Source of the DNA: Acanthaster planci | Lineage: Eukaryota; Echinodermata; Asteroidea; Valvatida; Acanthasteridae | DNA: 64,000 nt | Direction of reading: 5' to 3' | NCBI RefSeq assembly: GCF_001949145.1 | Contig: NW_019091508.1 | Span: 354,057 to 418,056, forward strand | In this document: positions 23,438-38,500 of the stretch, piece after piece | Layout: every line of letters starts with the position of its first letter | Numbering within the stretch: the stretch's first letter is position 1 | The notes under the pieces: model-generated | Told to the model about the DNA's origin: nothing | The model's input: only the letters and a program-made list of their open reading frames with translations | The model's database searches: none | Made by a program: the position numbers and the translations under genes

Positions 23438-23536
23438 TCAACTAATGATAACCTCTTCCTGAATAGCTCGGGCCAGGTTCCTTGCCAAGGCCAGTTTGAG
23501 GAGCTCGAGTTTTTCGGTCTCAAGCTCTTGTTGCCC
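23438..23536 (-). CDS. NUP85: NUP85 last exon
   Basis: Acceptor TTTTGCAG; encodes a charged helix ending [19 protein letters not shown] and a TGA stop, matching the family's C-terminal helix. Confidence 0.88.
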   Translation of the reverse strand, partial: GQQELETEKLELLKLALARNLARAIQEEVIIS

Positions 23537-26500
23537 CTGCAAAAGGAACAAAATGAGACAACGCCTTTCCATTAAAAATACAAATGCTCCAAATCCTTCA
23601 TCAAAATGACACTAAATAACCTCTTTCAACAGTGTACAAAAAATACAAAAATGCCTCCCATTTTATTGCAGTACTCATGAAACTTTGCCACTGAAGAAAC
23701 CTGAGAAAGGACAGTTTGAAAACACAGAGGTAATAACATTGTGAGAAAACGGGCAATAATGGGACCCACCAATCCATAATTTCAGACACACAATAAACTG
23801 ATAGAGAAGACAGCAAATTGTGTCTCTGATAACAGAATCTACTGACAGGAGAGGCCCCCATAGAGAGCAAGGTGTCCCTGAAGACAAGGTGTCAAGACTG
23901 CAAGTGCTTTAGGGGGCATGCCAGTGAAACTTAAGGAATGACACCAAGAGTACCAGTGCTTGGTTTGCGCATACAAATTATACAGTTTACAAAGCTAATT
24001 TTCCTTTGCATGTGTTCAAAACTGTAGAATCTTCACAAAGTAGATATGCAACATTCTGATCCATTAGGCCTCATCAAAGGTAACAGCTATGATCTATGTC
24101 CGATTTGCTTGTGTAAATGTCCAACATGCAAGCTAGTGTGTGTGGCACATGCAACTGAAACATGCAGATAGGCACTGGAAAGGAGCAGGTGTTAATTGCA
24201 AACGTGCTCAGTGGGTCTTATCCACACTGAGTAGGAACAAGAGAGGGCATGTTTTTTACACAGCAACAATGGTCCATTGGTGGGAACTCACCGTGTGGGG
24301 GGACAGGTTCACACACATTTGGCACAGGGTGCGCTGAACACACGCAACTAATTTCATGAGCTGTCTACGTTCACGAACCCGCATGAAAAACTCAGCACTG
24401 GCCTTACCCCTTCTTTGCCGTTTCAACTGAAGTTGGATACTGCTAGCTGTCTAGTGAGCATGGGCTTACCACAGAAATGAAGGTCCTAACCCTAAACAAC
24501 AGCATTGTGCTTTTTAAGGGGAAGATGGTTAGGCAGGGAGTTGATGCACACCTTGGTTTTGCGGGTGGCAGCTTCCGATCTCAAGTAGTCCTCAGAAGCA
24601 AACCACTGGGTCAACTCGTGGAGGCAGTGCAGCAACTCGTACGTCTGCTGGCTGCTGAAGATCAGCTCTTCCAATTCCAGCAGGGGGAGAACGTCAGTCA
24701 GGAGAATTAGCCAGAAGCTGGACGGGACAGGAACCAAACAACAAATACATCTGGAGGTTCATCTTAAAAGTACTGATACTTTATACCGATATACTTCATA
24801 ATGGTGAGAGAACCGTTGGCTTTCAGTGCTTGGTATATAAATATGTCTTGGCATTTCTTGTGTTCCAAGATTAAGTTAAATAGCACGTTTTTCTTCACAG
24901 ATGTCTTAATAAGATCTTCTGCTAACATAACTAAACCTTCTAGTTGGAAGGCTCTGGCAGTTGAAAACATGACTCGAGACCAGTAAACATTAGCAGTTCA
25001 CAATACAGTCAACTCTTGTTATAACAAAGCTGACGGAATAAAACAAATTACGGCATCATAACTAGGGCTTTGTTACAAAAGGAATGGAGAAACAAAGAAA
25101 ACACACGAAATTGAGAAATCAGGATTCTCTGAATTTGTGCTTTCAACAGGAATTGTAATGACAATGTTCTTTATAGTAAGAGTCAAACTGTAAAATTAGA
25201 ATTTCGTCCACAAGTAAATAGTTGGGTTATTGACTAAAACATTACCAGGAGATGGATGCAGGGGTTTGAGTGGAACACGAGAAAAATAGCTCAAAATAGC
25301 TGAAATTGCAAGTGCATAGTGCTAAGCATATACGGCATGGGGTACGAGGTCCAGCGCCCTGAAGTGGGCGGAAAAGCAGAAAAACGTTTGAAATGTACCC
25401 CAGTAGATGCACTGTGGTGCATTTTACAGCCTCTTGGTGCAACGGTTGATCATATTGTCTTGTGATTTAGGCTATGCGTATTTTTAATTTTACTTTTTGT
25501 TCAGATTTAGCTGAAATCCCTAAAGGTTAAAAGCAACTTTTAACAGGTATCCCAAAAGTGTAAATATCGAGGTTTGTGGAATGATTTGGCCCTTTTCCCA
25601 CCTGATCTAACCACGTTTTTAAAATTTCAATTCTTTAAAGAATGCACATTGGACGTCCATTCTTTTGAATTTTCCCAGCATGGACGGTAATTAGGGTTCA
25701 GGACAATTAAATTCGAGGGCTTTTCCATGACTGAATTATGAGAATCAATTACCCAATACCACAATTTTTTAGACTCTTTGGACTTCTAAAGTTGCAAGTA
25801 AAATCACACATTTTTGCACTTATTTTTGCTAACAGAAATCACACACAGTGCTTAAAAATTCCATGACTTAAGTCATTTTTAACAAATTCCATGACTTTTC
25901 CAGGCCTGGAAAGTGAAAACAAATTTCCATGACTTTTTCATGAATTTTCCAGGCCACAAAATCAAGGAACCCTGTGTGTTGCCTATCCCTCTACAGTGTA
26001 TTCCATTTACTTCCATTAAAGTGAAGCTAGTTAGTCATGACTTCCGCTCACACAGAAACAGCTGTAATGGGTCCCGCTGACACATACACGAATATTGATA
26101 TTTCATTGGCTGCCTATCACAGCACAATGACCGGATGGTCCGAGGATGCTGTTTACACACAAGGCTTGCTCTGCACCGAGTACTGCCCACACAGATTTAT
26201 GTGCACTGTACACATGCATTACGACGTTCAAGTCCTGAGGGTGTGCAAGTTTGGCCTGGCTGTCGTGTCCCATCGGTAGAAAAAAAATGAGGAAAATCTG
26301 GCCCATCGATGGCAAAAAAGCGGAAAATAAAACGCGGCATATTAAAAAAAAAGCAAAAACCTGCTGAACAGTAGAGATTTCACATTCTGATTTTAATATG
26401 AGAGGACAGTGTGGGCATCTCCATTACACAAAAATTCACAAGGATTTGGCAACTTGGATTGAAGATGATAACCCTAGGAGAATTTTCATCTCTTGCAAGA

Positions 26501-29500
26501 GGAAATTTTGACATTTGGTTCATGTGTTCATGACACACAATCTTACCTCTTTGGAGCCAATTTGGCAGTCAGCAGGGATAGTAGGAGACTGGCTGCCTCC
26601 TGGAATTCCCCTCTCTCGTACAGCTTGTGGAACTCTCGGTACTTCCCTGGTAAATGAAGGAAAAAATAATTTGCTTGCTCTTGAAAGAGGCTTCTACCTT
26701 CATAGTTTTGAATGTAAGAGCTTCATTCATTACTTAGGGTCCTTTAGGGTTGACACACAAAATGCATGGATGAAGAATTTTGAAGGACCACTGCAAATGT
26801 TTTGCACTTGCTACAAAAAAAACCTGACATTTGACTTGCCTTATCAATTGAATTGCTGGGTTGACTATGTTCAAGTTAATGTGTTTGGAAAAGATGCATA
26901 ATTGTGTAAATATTCACACTGGAGTACATGTACGTAGCTCAATACATTGTGTGCCGGTGAATACATGAATTTGGAACACATTCAAGACTTGTGAAAAAAA
27001 TAAAAGATGAAAAACTTTAAAGTATTCCAACAGCAAATGTCCGAATTGAAGCGAGGTACATGTGCTTTGTTCCTGCATGGCCTTGCTTTTTGAAAGTACT
27101 CAACTGGTTCATTAAGACTACAAATTTTATAAAATTAACCTACAGAAAAGACGCTGAACTCAATTTTCAGGAACTTGTAAATGCGACTCTTAATTTATTC
27201 AGAGGTTCACTTCAAACTCAGTTAACTGCAAAATCTGAGAGCTCCATTTGTGACTTTGTGCAGGAGATGCTAAGCATGATTGGAACTTGTATATGTGGAT
27301 CTGGCCTCAACTGCAAAGTAATTTTACTTTAAGTTGGGCTGAACAAGATGCATTCAGTTCCAGAGGAGCCAAACACGACACTGAAATTTCAAGCGGCCCT
27401 CAACATGACACTAACATGAAAACTTCCGGTGGTGCTAAATATGATGCTTAAACTTCCAGTGGTGCTAAATATGTCACTGGAACTTAAAGCAGAGCTACAT
27501 ACCGGTATATTTTTACTTCCAGAGGGAACACGACATTTAAACTTCCAGGGGTGATCAACAGGTCATTAAAACTTTCAGCGGTTCTAAATATGACATTTAA
27601 ACTTCAAGTGGGGCTAAACTTGACTTGTTAACTTCCAGACTGGCTAACATGTACATTTTACACTTCCAGTGGAGCTAAACTTGTCAGTTTAACTTTAAGT
27701 TGGACAAAGCATCAAGCTTCAGACTCCAAGTTGCGATAACTAGACTTTCATATTATGTAATACTTCAGTATCAAACAAGGTATTTCTGACCTACCAAGGA
27801 AGGTAAGTCGATCGCTGAGCAGCATGGCAGCCCCCAAGTTGTCGATCAGGTCCAGGTTGGAGAAGCCACCTCCAAGGCTGTATTCGGCCAGGAACCGATC
27901 CGAGAGGAACGTGGCAAAGGCTGCATCCTTGGAGCGGATGCACCAGGACAGGGCGGAGCCCAGCTGGCCCTGTTGGAGGGCTCGCATCCCAAGGACCTTG
28001 CATATGCTCCTCACTAAGGGAATAGGGAGGCAGGTTTAGAGGATGAGTAGAACATTTTTAATGAAGAATGTCAGGTACATTTCAATGTGTTTTCTTAATC
28101 AGAAGGTTTTAACCCCAACGTCCATAATACTTCCGAATATAGGTGGTTTGGGGGATTATGCAGGATTGAAGGTGAGAAGCTGAGACTCCTTGAAAGACTG
28201 TGATGTTGGTTTACTACACAGTGGAGAATTATGGGGATTGAAGACGAATTTTGCCAAGAATGTTCAGGACGAATACGATGGTGTGTCTCCAAGAGTTTGC
28301 AATGAGTTGGCTAATCACAATTCATGAAATCTGTCAGCCCGATGCGCATTAAGAAAGGATTAACATTTCGAGCGTTGTGATTGGCCGTGTTGCAAACTCT
28401 TGGAGGCGCACTACTGTGAATCGCCCAAATTAGGAATTAGAAAAATTGACACTTATCTTGGGCTTTGACCTTCAGAGCACCAATTTTTTTTAAAATAAAA
28501 GCTATGCATGTACACTCAATGCTTTTTTAGAGCTTTGTGATAGAAAAAACAGTACAATTGTCTTTTCCTAAGTGTACAATGTACCTTGTTCAGTCATTTC
28601 CCGTTCTTCACACACTCTCAGCACCTTCGTGGCTTTCCTTTCTGACTGCAGCGGGACCCTCTCAATGAAAAGCTCCAGGTAATGCCTGTTGGGAAATATT
28701 GTCGGGAAATGAGTACCTACGAGCTCCTTATAGTTAACTTGGAGAAGCAGAATAAATGACTAATTTCACTATGCAGAGCTTCAGGTTACATGGCGCTTCT
28801 AGACTGAGAATTTGGCAGTCTATGGAAGCAGCATGAACTGCTTATTCCGAGACAACAATGTGGAGCTAGTCCCACAGAACACTGCCACAGGCTGGCAGGC
28901 TGAGACCCTGGAGTTGTTTGGTCTTGGGATAGCTAGCCTGCTGGATGTTGTAAGAAACGAGCAGGCTTCTCACAGTGACAGTTGTCTCTCTTGCATTGAG
29001 TACAGGTTCCATGCAAAAATACTACTCAGTCAGGGTACATGAAAGGAAAATTGGTCCCACTTTTGCATGTGTAGAATAGACTCACTGCTTTCCTGCTTAC
29101 CTCCCAAATTCTGGACAATGGTCTAAGTAGCCAGCAACAACCTGCCAAAGGCTGTAAGCAACAATTGAAAAGATGTAAGAAACCCAAGTATTTAGGGAAC
29201 ATTGTTATATTACCCTTAAGAACTGAAGCCCAATTTGCCAAAAATACCATAAATTGATGTACAAAACAAACAAGGTACAAAAAGGGGAACAAGTAAATAA
29301 CACTATCATGATTTTGGTGATTTACATTTTTTCCCTTTGTGGTCAATTGCACGAAAACTTCATCTTTTTAACACTGTTTTTAGCAGAAACTGATTAAATA
29401 AAAACTAGGTTCATAGTTTGACTGGCGCAAATGAGCAAGGACTAACCTGTTGTGAGACATTAAGGTGGAGGCATACTCCAGAAGGAGGAACTCTCTCAGG

Positions 29501-32500
29501 TTGGAACCAAAACTAATGGGGCAAAATGAAAGACAAAAAACTGATGTTAGGTCACTTGCAGGAGACGGGCAGGAACACTGGTACCCTCTTTGCCTTTCAT
29601 TTCAGCGATCTGGGTTTGAATCCTGTCCAGGCCAACATGTGGGTTGGATTTCAAGGGTACAGTGCTTTCTTCACCTTCCGTCTCGGAAAGCTGGGTTCGA
29701 ATCCCACCCATATTTACATGTGGATTGAATCATGTTCCCCTGGAAAAGTGCTTTCCTATTTATTCCATTTCTGTGACTAAAGTTCGAATCCTGCCAAGGT
29801 TAGTACAGTGCCTTGGTACAATGCTTTCTTCACCTTCAATTTTCATGAGCTGGGTTCAAGTCACGCCCAGGCTAACGTGGATTTGGATTGTGTTTCATGG
29901 CACAGTCCTTCTGTAAGTTCAATCTCTTCTATCCCATCAAGACTGACAAGTGCCTTGGCATCTTTTCCTGGCTACACTGTTACAGTGTTTTCTGTGTGAC
30001 CAGGTTCATCTTGGAGAGCTATATCAGGGTTCATACACCTTTGTGAAAAAATATTGCAGGACTTTTCCAGGTCAAAAGTTTGATTCTTCCAGGACTTAAT
30101 ACTGGACACACAATACAATATATCAATACAATACAATACAGTAACACAATACAATGTAGCAAGTGCATATCTACCTCTACCTGAAATAACTATTAATTTT
30201 TCTGACAGTGACAACCTGACCACAAGGTGGGCCTACCCACAGTTGGCGATCATAAAAAAATAAACCTTCCCCTAGTCCATTCAACGTTAAGGAAAAAGGT
30301 TCAAAACAGTTAAAGTTTTACTTTTACACTGAGCTTCATTAGTTTATAATGACTGGAAATATTTAATTATGTATTACATAAAGTACATAAAGTTAATAGA
30401 GATTAATTTCATAATTATATCCACAGTAGACAGTTTACCATGGGGCTACAAAAAACGAAGGTAAAATTTGATCACAAGAATTTTAATAATGATTGGTGTC
30501 TCGCACATGCAAAATAGAAAGAATCACATTGTGGGCACCATCCAAAACTGATTTCACTCATAGCCCTATGTGCAGCGCAGGTATGCTAACCTTAAATACC
30601 TTGTGTGGACTTGTGAACAAACGATGTCAAACACGATGCAGGAAAAGAAGACGTTCTGTGGACTTGCACATATCTATAGGACATTTCCCCTCTCTGAAAA
30701 ATAAGTTTAGAGGCATTTTGGGGTAGGGGTTAAGGTTCTTGTCTTGGTCCATTATTATTTATTTTGTACACTAGCCCACTGTTTGATGTTGTTCGGACCC
30801 ATCTTCCACATGTTCACTGTTATGCTGATGACACGCAGCTGTATCTCTCATTTAGCACGGACTATTCTGAAAATCAAAGGTCGTATTTAGCTGTTTCAGA
30901 GGGTTGTATTAAGGATTTGCATAATTGGATGTTAGCCAGTGGTCTTATGCTGAATGACAGTAAAACTGAGTTTATGATTATTGGGACCCCCCAACAGTTG
31001 TCTAAAGTTGATATCGATTCCATTCGTGTTGGTGGTTGTTCGGTAACTCCTACGCCCATTGCTTGCAACTTAGATTCATGGTTTGATGTTCATATGTTGA
31101 TGAATACTCATATTCAAAAGATATGTGGTAGTACATTTTATTATTTGCATAATATTAGACGTATAAGAAAACACCTGACCACTAAGTGTACTGAAACCTT
31201 GGTCTATGCTTTTATTTCTAGTCGTTTAGATTACTGTAACAGCCTTCTCTATGGCTTACCTGACTGTCAGATAAATCATCTTCAACGCGTGCAAATGCCT
31301 GCGCTTGACTTGTCTGTAAGTCGTATAAGTTTTGTCATATTACACCATTAATGATCGATTTTCACTGGCTTCAAGTCAGATTCAGGATTAATTCCAAAAT
31401 ATTGTTGTTGACTAAATGATTTTATGGTTTAGCACCAGTTTAATTAGCCAGCTTATCATAAAGAAGCCCTCATCTCGTTACAATCTTCGCAGTTCTGATG
31501 ACGACTCTTCTCGGCCACCCTTTTCATGGCACCAAAGTCACCCTTGGGGACTGCGCTTTTGTTATTGCTGCCCCTACCCTCTGGAATGCCCTACCTATTC
31601 ACATTAGGAGAGCTAGTAGCCTTAGTAATTTTAAGTCGATGCTAAAAACCCATCTTTTTAAAATCGGCCTTTTATTGATCTGGCTGTTATTTTTTGTGGT
31701 TTGATTTTGCATTATTTTATTACACTTCGTCGGGTGTTTTTACAAATTTAATTTGCACAGATGTTTCACATTTATAATTATTTCATTATTAAAGTTTCTG
31801 CTTGTATTATAATTTTGGATGTACTATGGTCCATCATGGATACAATATTTTAGTGTGGTTTTCTCAGTATATATTTAAGTCATTTTATTAAGCAGCGCAT
31901 TTGAACAATTCTATTTGGAACTTGCGCTTTATAAATGAATAAATTATTATTATTATTATTATTACACGTCATCTCGCGTCAACACCTTCAGCAAAATTCA
32001 TCTGCAGCACAGAGCGCATGCTTTTACGTTGTTTACCATGAGCAACATGAAACACCCATTACTTATTGTGCATTTAGGCTTTTGATGTGTCAGCTTTGTT
32101 GAAGCATTTAATGTTAGAATACAGATACAGAAATGCAACTAGCCAAATACAAGCTGTACAAAATTTCAAGTTTTCCACCGGTCGTGTACAACAGGCTTGA
32201 CTTTCCACAGTGAGTTAGCACTCGGATAATTTGACACAGCTCCATGACTCAAATCCTGCCCAGACAAATGGATTGGGCTTTTGGGAGTCCCTGCCTGATT
32301 CTGTGGGGCTTTTCCTCCCACCTCTTGCGACTGAACTTTTTCATAGCATTATATATCATCTTACTTAATAACAGGTGTTTATATAGTGCTTTTAACTAAG
32401 ACCAAAGCGCTTTTCATTATCATTACCCCTGCTGACAGGGCCCATGAGACAATCCAAATACATATACCATCTCAGCTCAGTGGGGAGTGTACAGCTCGAT

Positions 32501-35500
32501 TTCGGTGAAAAGCAGCTAAATCAATCACATTATCTCTGCCCTCATAGGGTACCCAATTACTCCTGGCTGGGGAGCAGCTAAAAGAGTGCTTTGTCCAAGG
32601 GCACACTTGAATGACCCCAGGTTGGATTCCAAGCCGCAACCCGTGGCTTGACCTACAGGCTATGTATCGAGGCCACAGCATTCCACTTACTTGAGTTGGT
32701 GGGAGTCCAGCTTGCCGCAGTGATGCAACAGGTCGGCCAGGTGGGCCACAAACCACCAGTTACTCATGGTGGCGCTGTCAACAGAAGAGGAAAGGAACCA
32801 TATGCAGAGATGTTTCAACTACAGTGTCTTCTACACAAATACTAAGCCACTGGCTGCATCCACAATGTCCTGGCTGTGGCTGTTTAAAGTGACCCACACA
32901 TGCTACGGAATGTAACCATAGCCTCTAGCCAGTCCCTTCAATTGTGTATACCGTGCCCACAGCTGACACTTTCAGAAGCAGCTTCACTTTCAAAGTTACA
33001 GTGACCTGGTCAAATCACACCTTAATCTACCTGTACAAATAATCATATACTTCAGTGTTTTTTGGAGAATAACTTTTAACCATGGAGGAAGGGGGAGTGG
33101 CCTATTAAACAATTGTTTTTCGTTGGTCCTAAACTTTGGGTTATGAAGCCATAATACAGAACCATCTTTGATTATGAAGACAACAAAATCCAAAAGAAAC
33201 AAAATGAAGGAGGCTGTTGTATGCACCTGCTAGCTTTGATGACTTGATGAACGTCAAACTCGAAGGCCGCCATCAAGATGTTGTCCACTGCATTCATCCT
33301 GGACGAACCACCCAACTCGTCAATGCAGGCCTGGGTAACAAAATGAACAGATCTTTTAAAGATATTTACGCCACCTTGGAAGCAAGCCTTTTGAAGAAGC
33401 ACAGACGGGACATCTATTCATCAATGACAATCCCACAGAGCACTGAATAAAAATAAAACCTGTCAAGGCAGCAATAAAGACAGTTGCTAAGTCTAAGATA
33501 CCAAATACATTTGTAATTAAAATCACAGATACTGAAAGTATGATTGCACAACGGTGAACAAAAGTACACATTTGAAAGTCTGAAAAAAGCTACTTTCTCC
33601 TGAGAATACCACTCTTTACATTGATGCTAAAAATAATTTCTAACACGTCTGACCAAGAAAGATACTTCAGTCTGTTTCGTTAGACTGGCTTTACCATAGC
33701 CTACCAAATAACATGGCTCCATGCTGCGCCCACAATGATCTCCATTCAAATCTGGTAATTGCCACTGACAGACCCCCCAACATTGGCTATCAAGAGTTAC
33801 GAATTTGGAATTTTTCATGAAAAAGCGGAATATTCTCCGTACTACCATGAACAAGGAAAACTCAGTGCTGCATTGTACAAGAGTCGAGTCCGTAATGGTT
33901 TAGAGTACTGCACGTACTCACCGATTCCATAAAATTTTGATTTCCACAAGAGTTACGTCATCTGAAATGGTTCACAATAATTTTGATCTCCTAAATATGT
34001 TGATTCACCATCAAGTTCAGTGCAAATTCAAAGCGAAATTCACAGTATGGTGCTTGCACATTTGACACTATCGTGGATGATTTCACAGCAGTGCTTAGTC
34101 TTGAATCTAAACGTTCTTAGCTGTGGTTCCGAGTGAAAATGGGCACTGCGTGATGCATACACAACTCTATGGGAACTGGCCGTGGGCACTACCATAGACT
34201 CGTCTGTAATTAAGTGATTCAGACTTAGCCGTAGCTTGTCGATAGAGGGCGTTTTGTCATGTGATCACATCCAACTCATGGCAAGTACGCGTTCAAAGAG
34301 GGCGCAGGCGCGGAGGTGGCATGTTGTGGTACAGTACATGCATAAGATTACATGGACATTTTTCGGTAAAGGATAGGCATGTCAAAATTGCGATTTGGTG
34401 GAAATTTCAGGGGCGAAATCAGAATGGCAGACACGAAGCGAAAAAGCAGAAATTTCTCGCCTAAGTCGGGAGGGTTGGGAGGTCTGCACTGATTCACTAT
34501 TCAAGCAACCTCATCCCTACAATGTCTTGCAGTGCGCCCCAAGGCTACTCGCTCTCTCAACCAGGTTTTGGCTCATTTGCGGCATCCAAGCATGTTGGAT
34601 ACAAATGTTGATGAGCAACATTCCTGTGCCTGAAGGTGCTTTCAATTAGCATTTGTTCTAGGACGCAGCATCTGGTATTAACACTTCACAGGGTGCTGTT
34701 TCGAAAAGCACAATTTTTTCAAAGGTAAAAAGTTAGAAGCAAGCAATGTGGAGCATGGAGAAAAAGGGATTGTTTAAAAGTGAAAGTGGATGTAATAAAT
34801 CACTGCAAACATGAAAACATATTATACACAAAATAACGTGTACAGATTTTAGAATTTGTAATATTTTTTCCTTCAGTTTCTTCTTAAAAAATCCAACTTG
34901 GAAAAACGGCTTTGAAAATTATTTGCTAGTATATCAATTTATAGAAACTGAAAAATTACCTGATATAAAAAAGAAATATCCTGCGACAAATTGAACCATC
35001 ATTTTCAAAAATCTAAAATACATGAAGAACAGTTCAATGCGGCAGTCTCTCTTGTGCAGATGAACATTTACGGTTTGAAATTTTAAGGTAGTCTGTGGGT
35101 AAACGCCAAAATAAAAACCGATCAAAATATTTTACACTTTTTGGTAATTTATAAGGTAATAAACATAAAGCAATATTCAACTTTTACGAAAGATTCTAAT
35201 ATTTTATCGAACCGTTGCTGACAACAACTGCGTGATGTCAACTCAACAGAATCTGGAACCCATCGACTGCAGGTAGGTAAATCTTTGCAAGGTTGTACAA
35301 TCTTGTTTTCAAGAAAGCACCGCAAGTGAAAAAAAGGTGCATGAACGAGGAGACCTAGGTATCGCCAGATGTGAAAGGTCGTTAATAAAATTTATTTTTT
35401 ACCCATCTCCAGATTACTTTTCCAAAATGTTACTTAAGGAAGACAAAAGTAAAATTCCAATATGAGTGGTTCAACGGGCGGTTTCAGTAAGGAATTATTT

Positions 35501-38500
35501 TTCTAGAAATTATCGAACGTGATATCGAACGTAAAATCCCCATAGGCAGACTGCGCAAGGGTTTCGGAACCTCGCTGCGTGACCTTTTACTTTCAGGCTC
35601 TATTGTAACCACCAAATACCCAAAAATTGTTTTCTTGCTTTTACTGCACTGAATCAAAATACAGGAAGAAACTTTCCTTTCCAGGGTTACTATTAAAAGC
35701 TAAGCTGAGAAATAAAACAATTGCTGGGGATGAGGCTGCAGCTCCTGGATATTTTGTGTGCCAAGGTTACTAAGGGAAATTAACCTGTGATCGACAGTCC
35801 CTGATCAAACTTGGTCACACACACAAATGCCCACATCATCAGGAAATCTTTTTCTGTCTGACTACCTTTGCGTGGTGCTGCAGGTCTAGTGCCCTGACTG
35901 TCGGGTTGCAGTACAAAAGTTTGGTGACCAGCATCTGATACCAGCTTGCAATCACATCTCCCTGCTCAGACAACACAGACAGGTCCCCAGACAGTATCTG
36001 GATGAAAAACCATAATGTTCGACAAGTCAGCGGATATATCTTCTTAAAAAAAATCAACAAATGATTACGTCCTTTATAAATCCTTGAATTGTCAGTTCAA
36101 TGCATCCTTATGCCATTTAAGTTCTGAAATCTGTTTCCAATTTGAATGTGTAGTTGGAAAAATATTTTCTCCTCTGAAATGCGCTAAAAGGTTACAATGT
36201 TACACACTCTCCCAATGCAGCCAGAGCATCCTGGTCGAAACGTAGAATTGACACTAATTGGCTCTGTTCAGAACCTTACGTCATCAAGAGATAGATCCCA
36301 TGGTGTACCCGCAAATCCTTAGCAAAAATGTTACATTGTTTCTTGGTTTATTTTGTAAGTGTTTTTTTCACATTTTACAATGTCTATGCTCCTTGATGGC
36401 ATCCACGAGTGTTCTTTTTGTAATCAGTTTTGATCCTTTGGGGATTTTCTGTAACAAGAATGACTCAAAGACATGCTAAGTTAACAGAATAATGAAAAAG
36501 GGGGAAAAAACCGAGATAAAGCAACTGAGCTGACCACAGCTAAAAAAAAAAGACATTTCCTACGGTGTATAAAAGGTGAAATTCCTGGCTAAGATAAAAT
36601 CCCTACTTTGCTTACGAATGTGGAATGTTCTGAGAAAAAAGACCGAACAGGTACTTAAATGGTCTTTAAAATGACAACCCCAAGACTACACATACAGTGA
36701 AACCTCATTAATAGGAAGTCCTTCAGACTTTGCAGAGTATCGTGGTATAGCAGGAACTTTGTATGATCAGGAATGAAAACAAGGAAGAAGTGACTGTGAT
36801 CTGAACATTTCCTTGTCATGAGCAGCATATTCCATTAGTAGTGCTCTTATGAAGAAGATTCGACTGAACTGGTTCAGGTCGACACGACAGTGCATTTCGA
36901 GAATTCCATATAAAGAAATTCTTGCACAGGAACCATTACAATGCACAAATTATGTAAAAGCTGACAAGCATGTAATCCATTGACAAGAGAACCTGGGTTT
37001 CAATTTGACTTTTCTAGGGTCTTGACAAAAAGGCATACCTTGCATATTGCATGCAGGTGGGAGTAGGAGATGAATGTGTTGTCCTCCAGGCATTGCCTGC
37101 ACTGGTCCTGCCAATGGCGCCACCGCAGGTCAAACTCTGCCAGGGACTGGCGGCTGGAGGCGCCAAAGACGGGCATGTCCCGCATCAGCTTGTCCATGCG
37201 GGCAAAGACCTGGAGAGAAGAAAACGAGAGGAAAAAGGTGTCCTTACTGCATGCGTAAAAAAAAAAAAATCATCTCAATAGTATAATTTGACAACCAGAA
37301 TTGGAAGCCATTACTGCTGTGGCACAATGCTCGTGGATAGGTGGTACGCCTGCCATACATGTCTCTTTGGGGTGTGATGGTTTATCAAATGCTAGGCCTG
37401 TGCCGGTTACCTGGGTACCCGCGCGTCGAGTTCAAAATCGGGTTCCATTTTTCCGGGCAGGGTACCCTTAAGAAAATAACTAAATAAGGAACGAACATCC
37501 ATGCATAAAATGTCTGTGAACTTTCTTACTGAAGGGCAGACTTCCTGGAAAACCACCGTGCCGCTGAAAACCCAGTCCCGCGGTCATACATGAAACTTGA
37601 ATTTGGAGATCGAAAGCTAATTTTGTTATCCACTCGGCCCATTGTACCGCAAGTCGTTTTCCTAGTTCCGGAATTTTCCTAGTTCACAAGAGCAAAAAAC
37701 CACTAAAATTCACGGGCGATAGGTCACTCACTACATGTGATTTCAAATATTTCTTTAGATTGAATAGTCATATAAACCTTTGCATCTAATGTCTGCTTAA
37801 TCAAAACGACTTTTTTAGAGTTTCCGTTTTTGTTAATTTACCGAAAAGTGCAAGCTTTTCCCCCTACTTTCGGATCGTGCAGCGTTACAACGTACGCAAA
37901 GTTATTGTGAACTTAACTACACGGGCGCAACAGAAATGTATGTGACGTAATAGGTTAGTCAACTGTGNCAGGGAGGGTACCGTTGATAGTTCACTGTACA
38001 ATTGAAAAGTCGAGTCAAACTTTACGCAATTTCTACTTTTTAATTCATTGGAATTTTTATTTTTCATCTAATTTTCTCAAAACAAAAAAATTCTATTAGA
38101 AAAGCAACTGTTTACAATGGTTCTGGCTGAAAATGGACTTTTTGTATGGTTACTTTTTATTTGTGAAGACGTTTTTGTCTTGATCCTAAACCGATCCAGA
38201 ACTGGGAAAGATGTCGTAACTTTCATCGATCGATCCTCAGTGTGAGTCCAAATGTAAAAGCTTAGATTTTGAAAAAAAATTGAATTATATCCAAACCAGA
38301 AAGTTGACTTCTTACCATATTTCACTCAAATTTGAGGATTTTTTTAGCTGCAGTCTTACTGAATAATTTTCGCCATCCAGAACTAGGAAAATGACGGTAC
38401 CGAATCTATATGAACAAGAGACGAAGGAGTTTTGTCTTATGAAGTGGAAGTGCTGTTGATGTACACTTGCATGACTGGATTTGTAACTTTCAAACCCTGT

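Noticed and set aside
24764-24970. Minus-strand open frame with a BTB/BACK-like look ([18 protein letters not shown])
   Set aside because: Lies between two NUP85 exons that already join in phase; similarity is vague and no splice signals support it.
25017-25100. Possible pogo/Tigger-type end (CAGTCAACTCTTGTTATAAC)
   Set aside because: Only one end is seen; no matching inverted end or duplication within the neighbouring sequence.
25840-25980. Repeated CCATGACTTTTCCAGGCC-like words
   Set aside because: Resembles a widespread simple interspersed motif but has no clear unit length or borders here.
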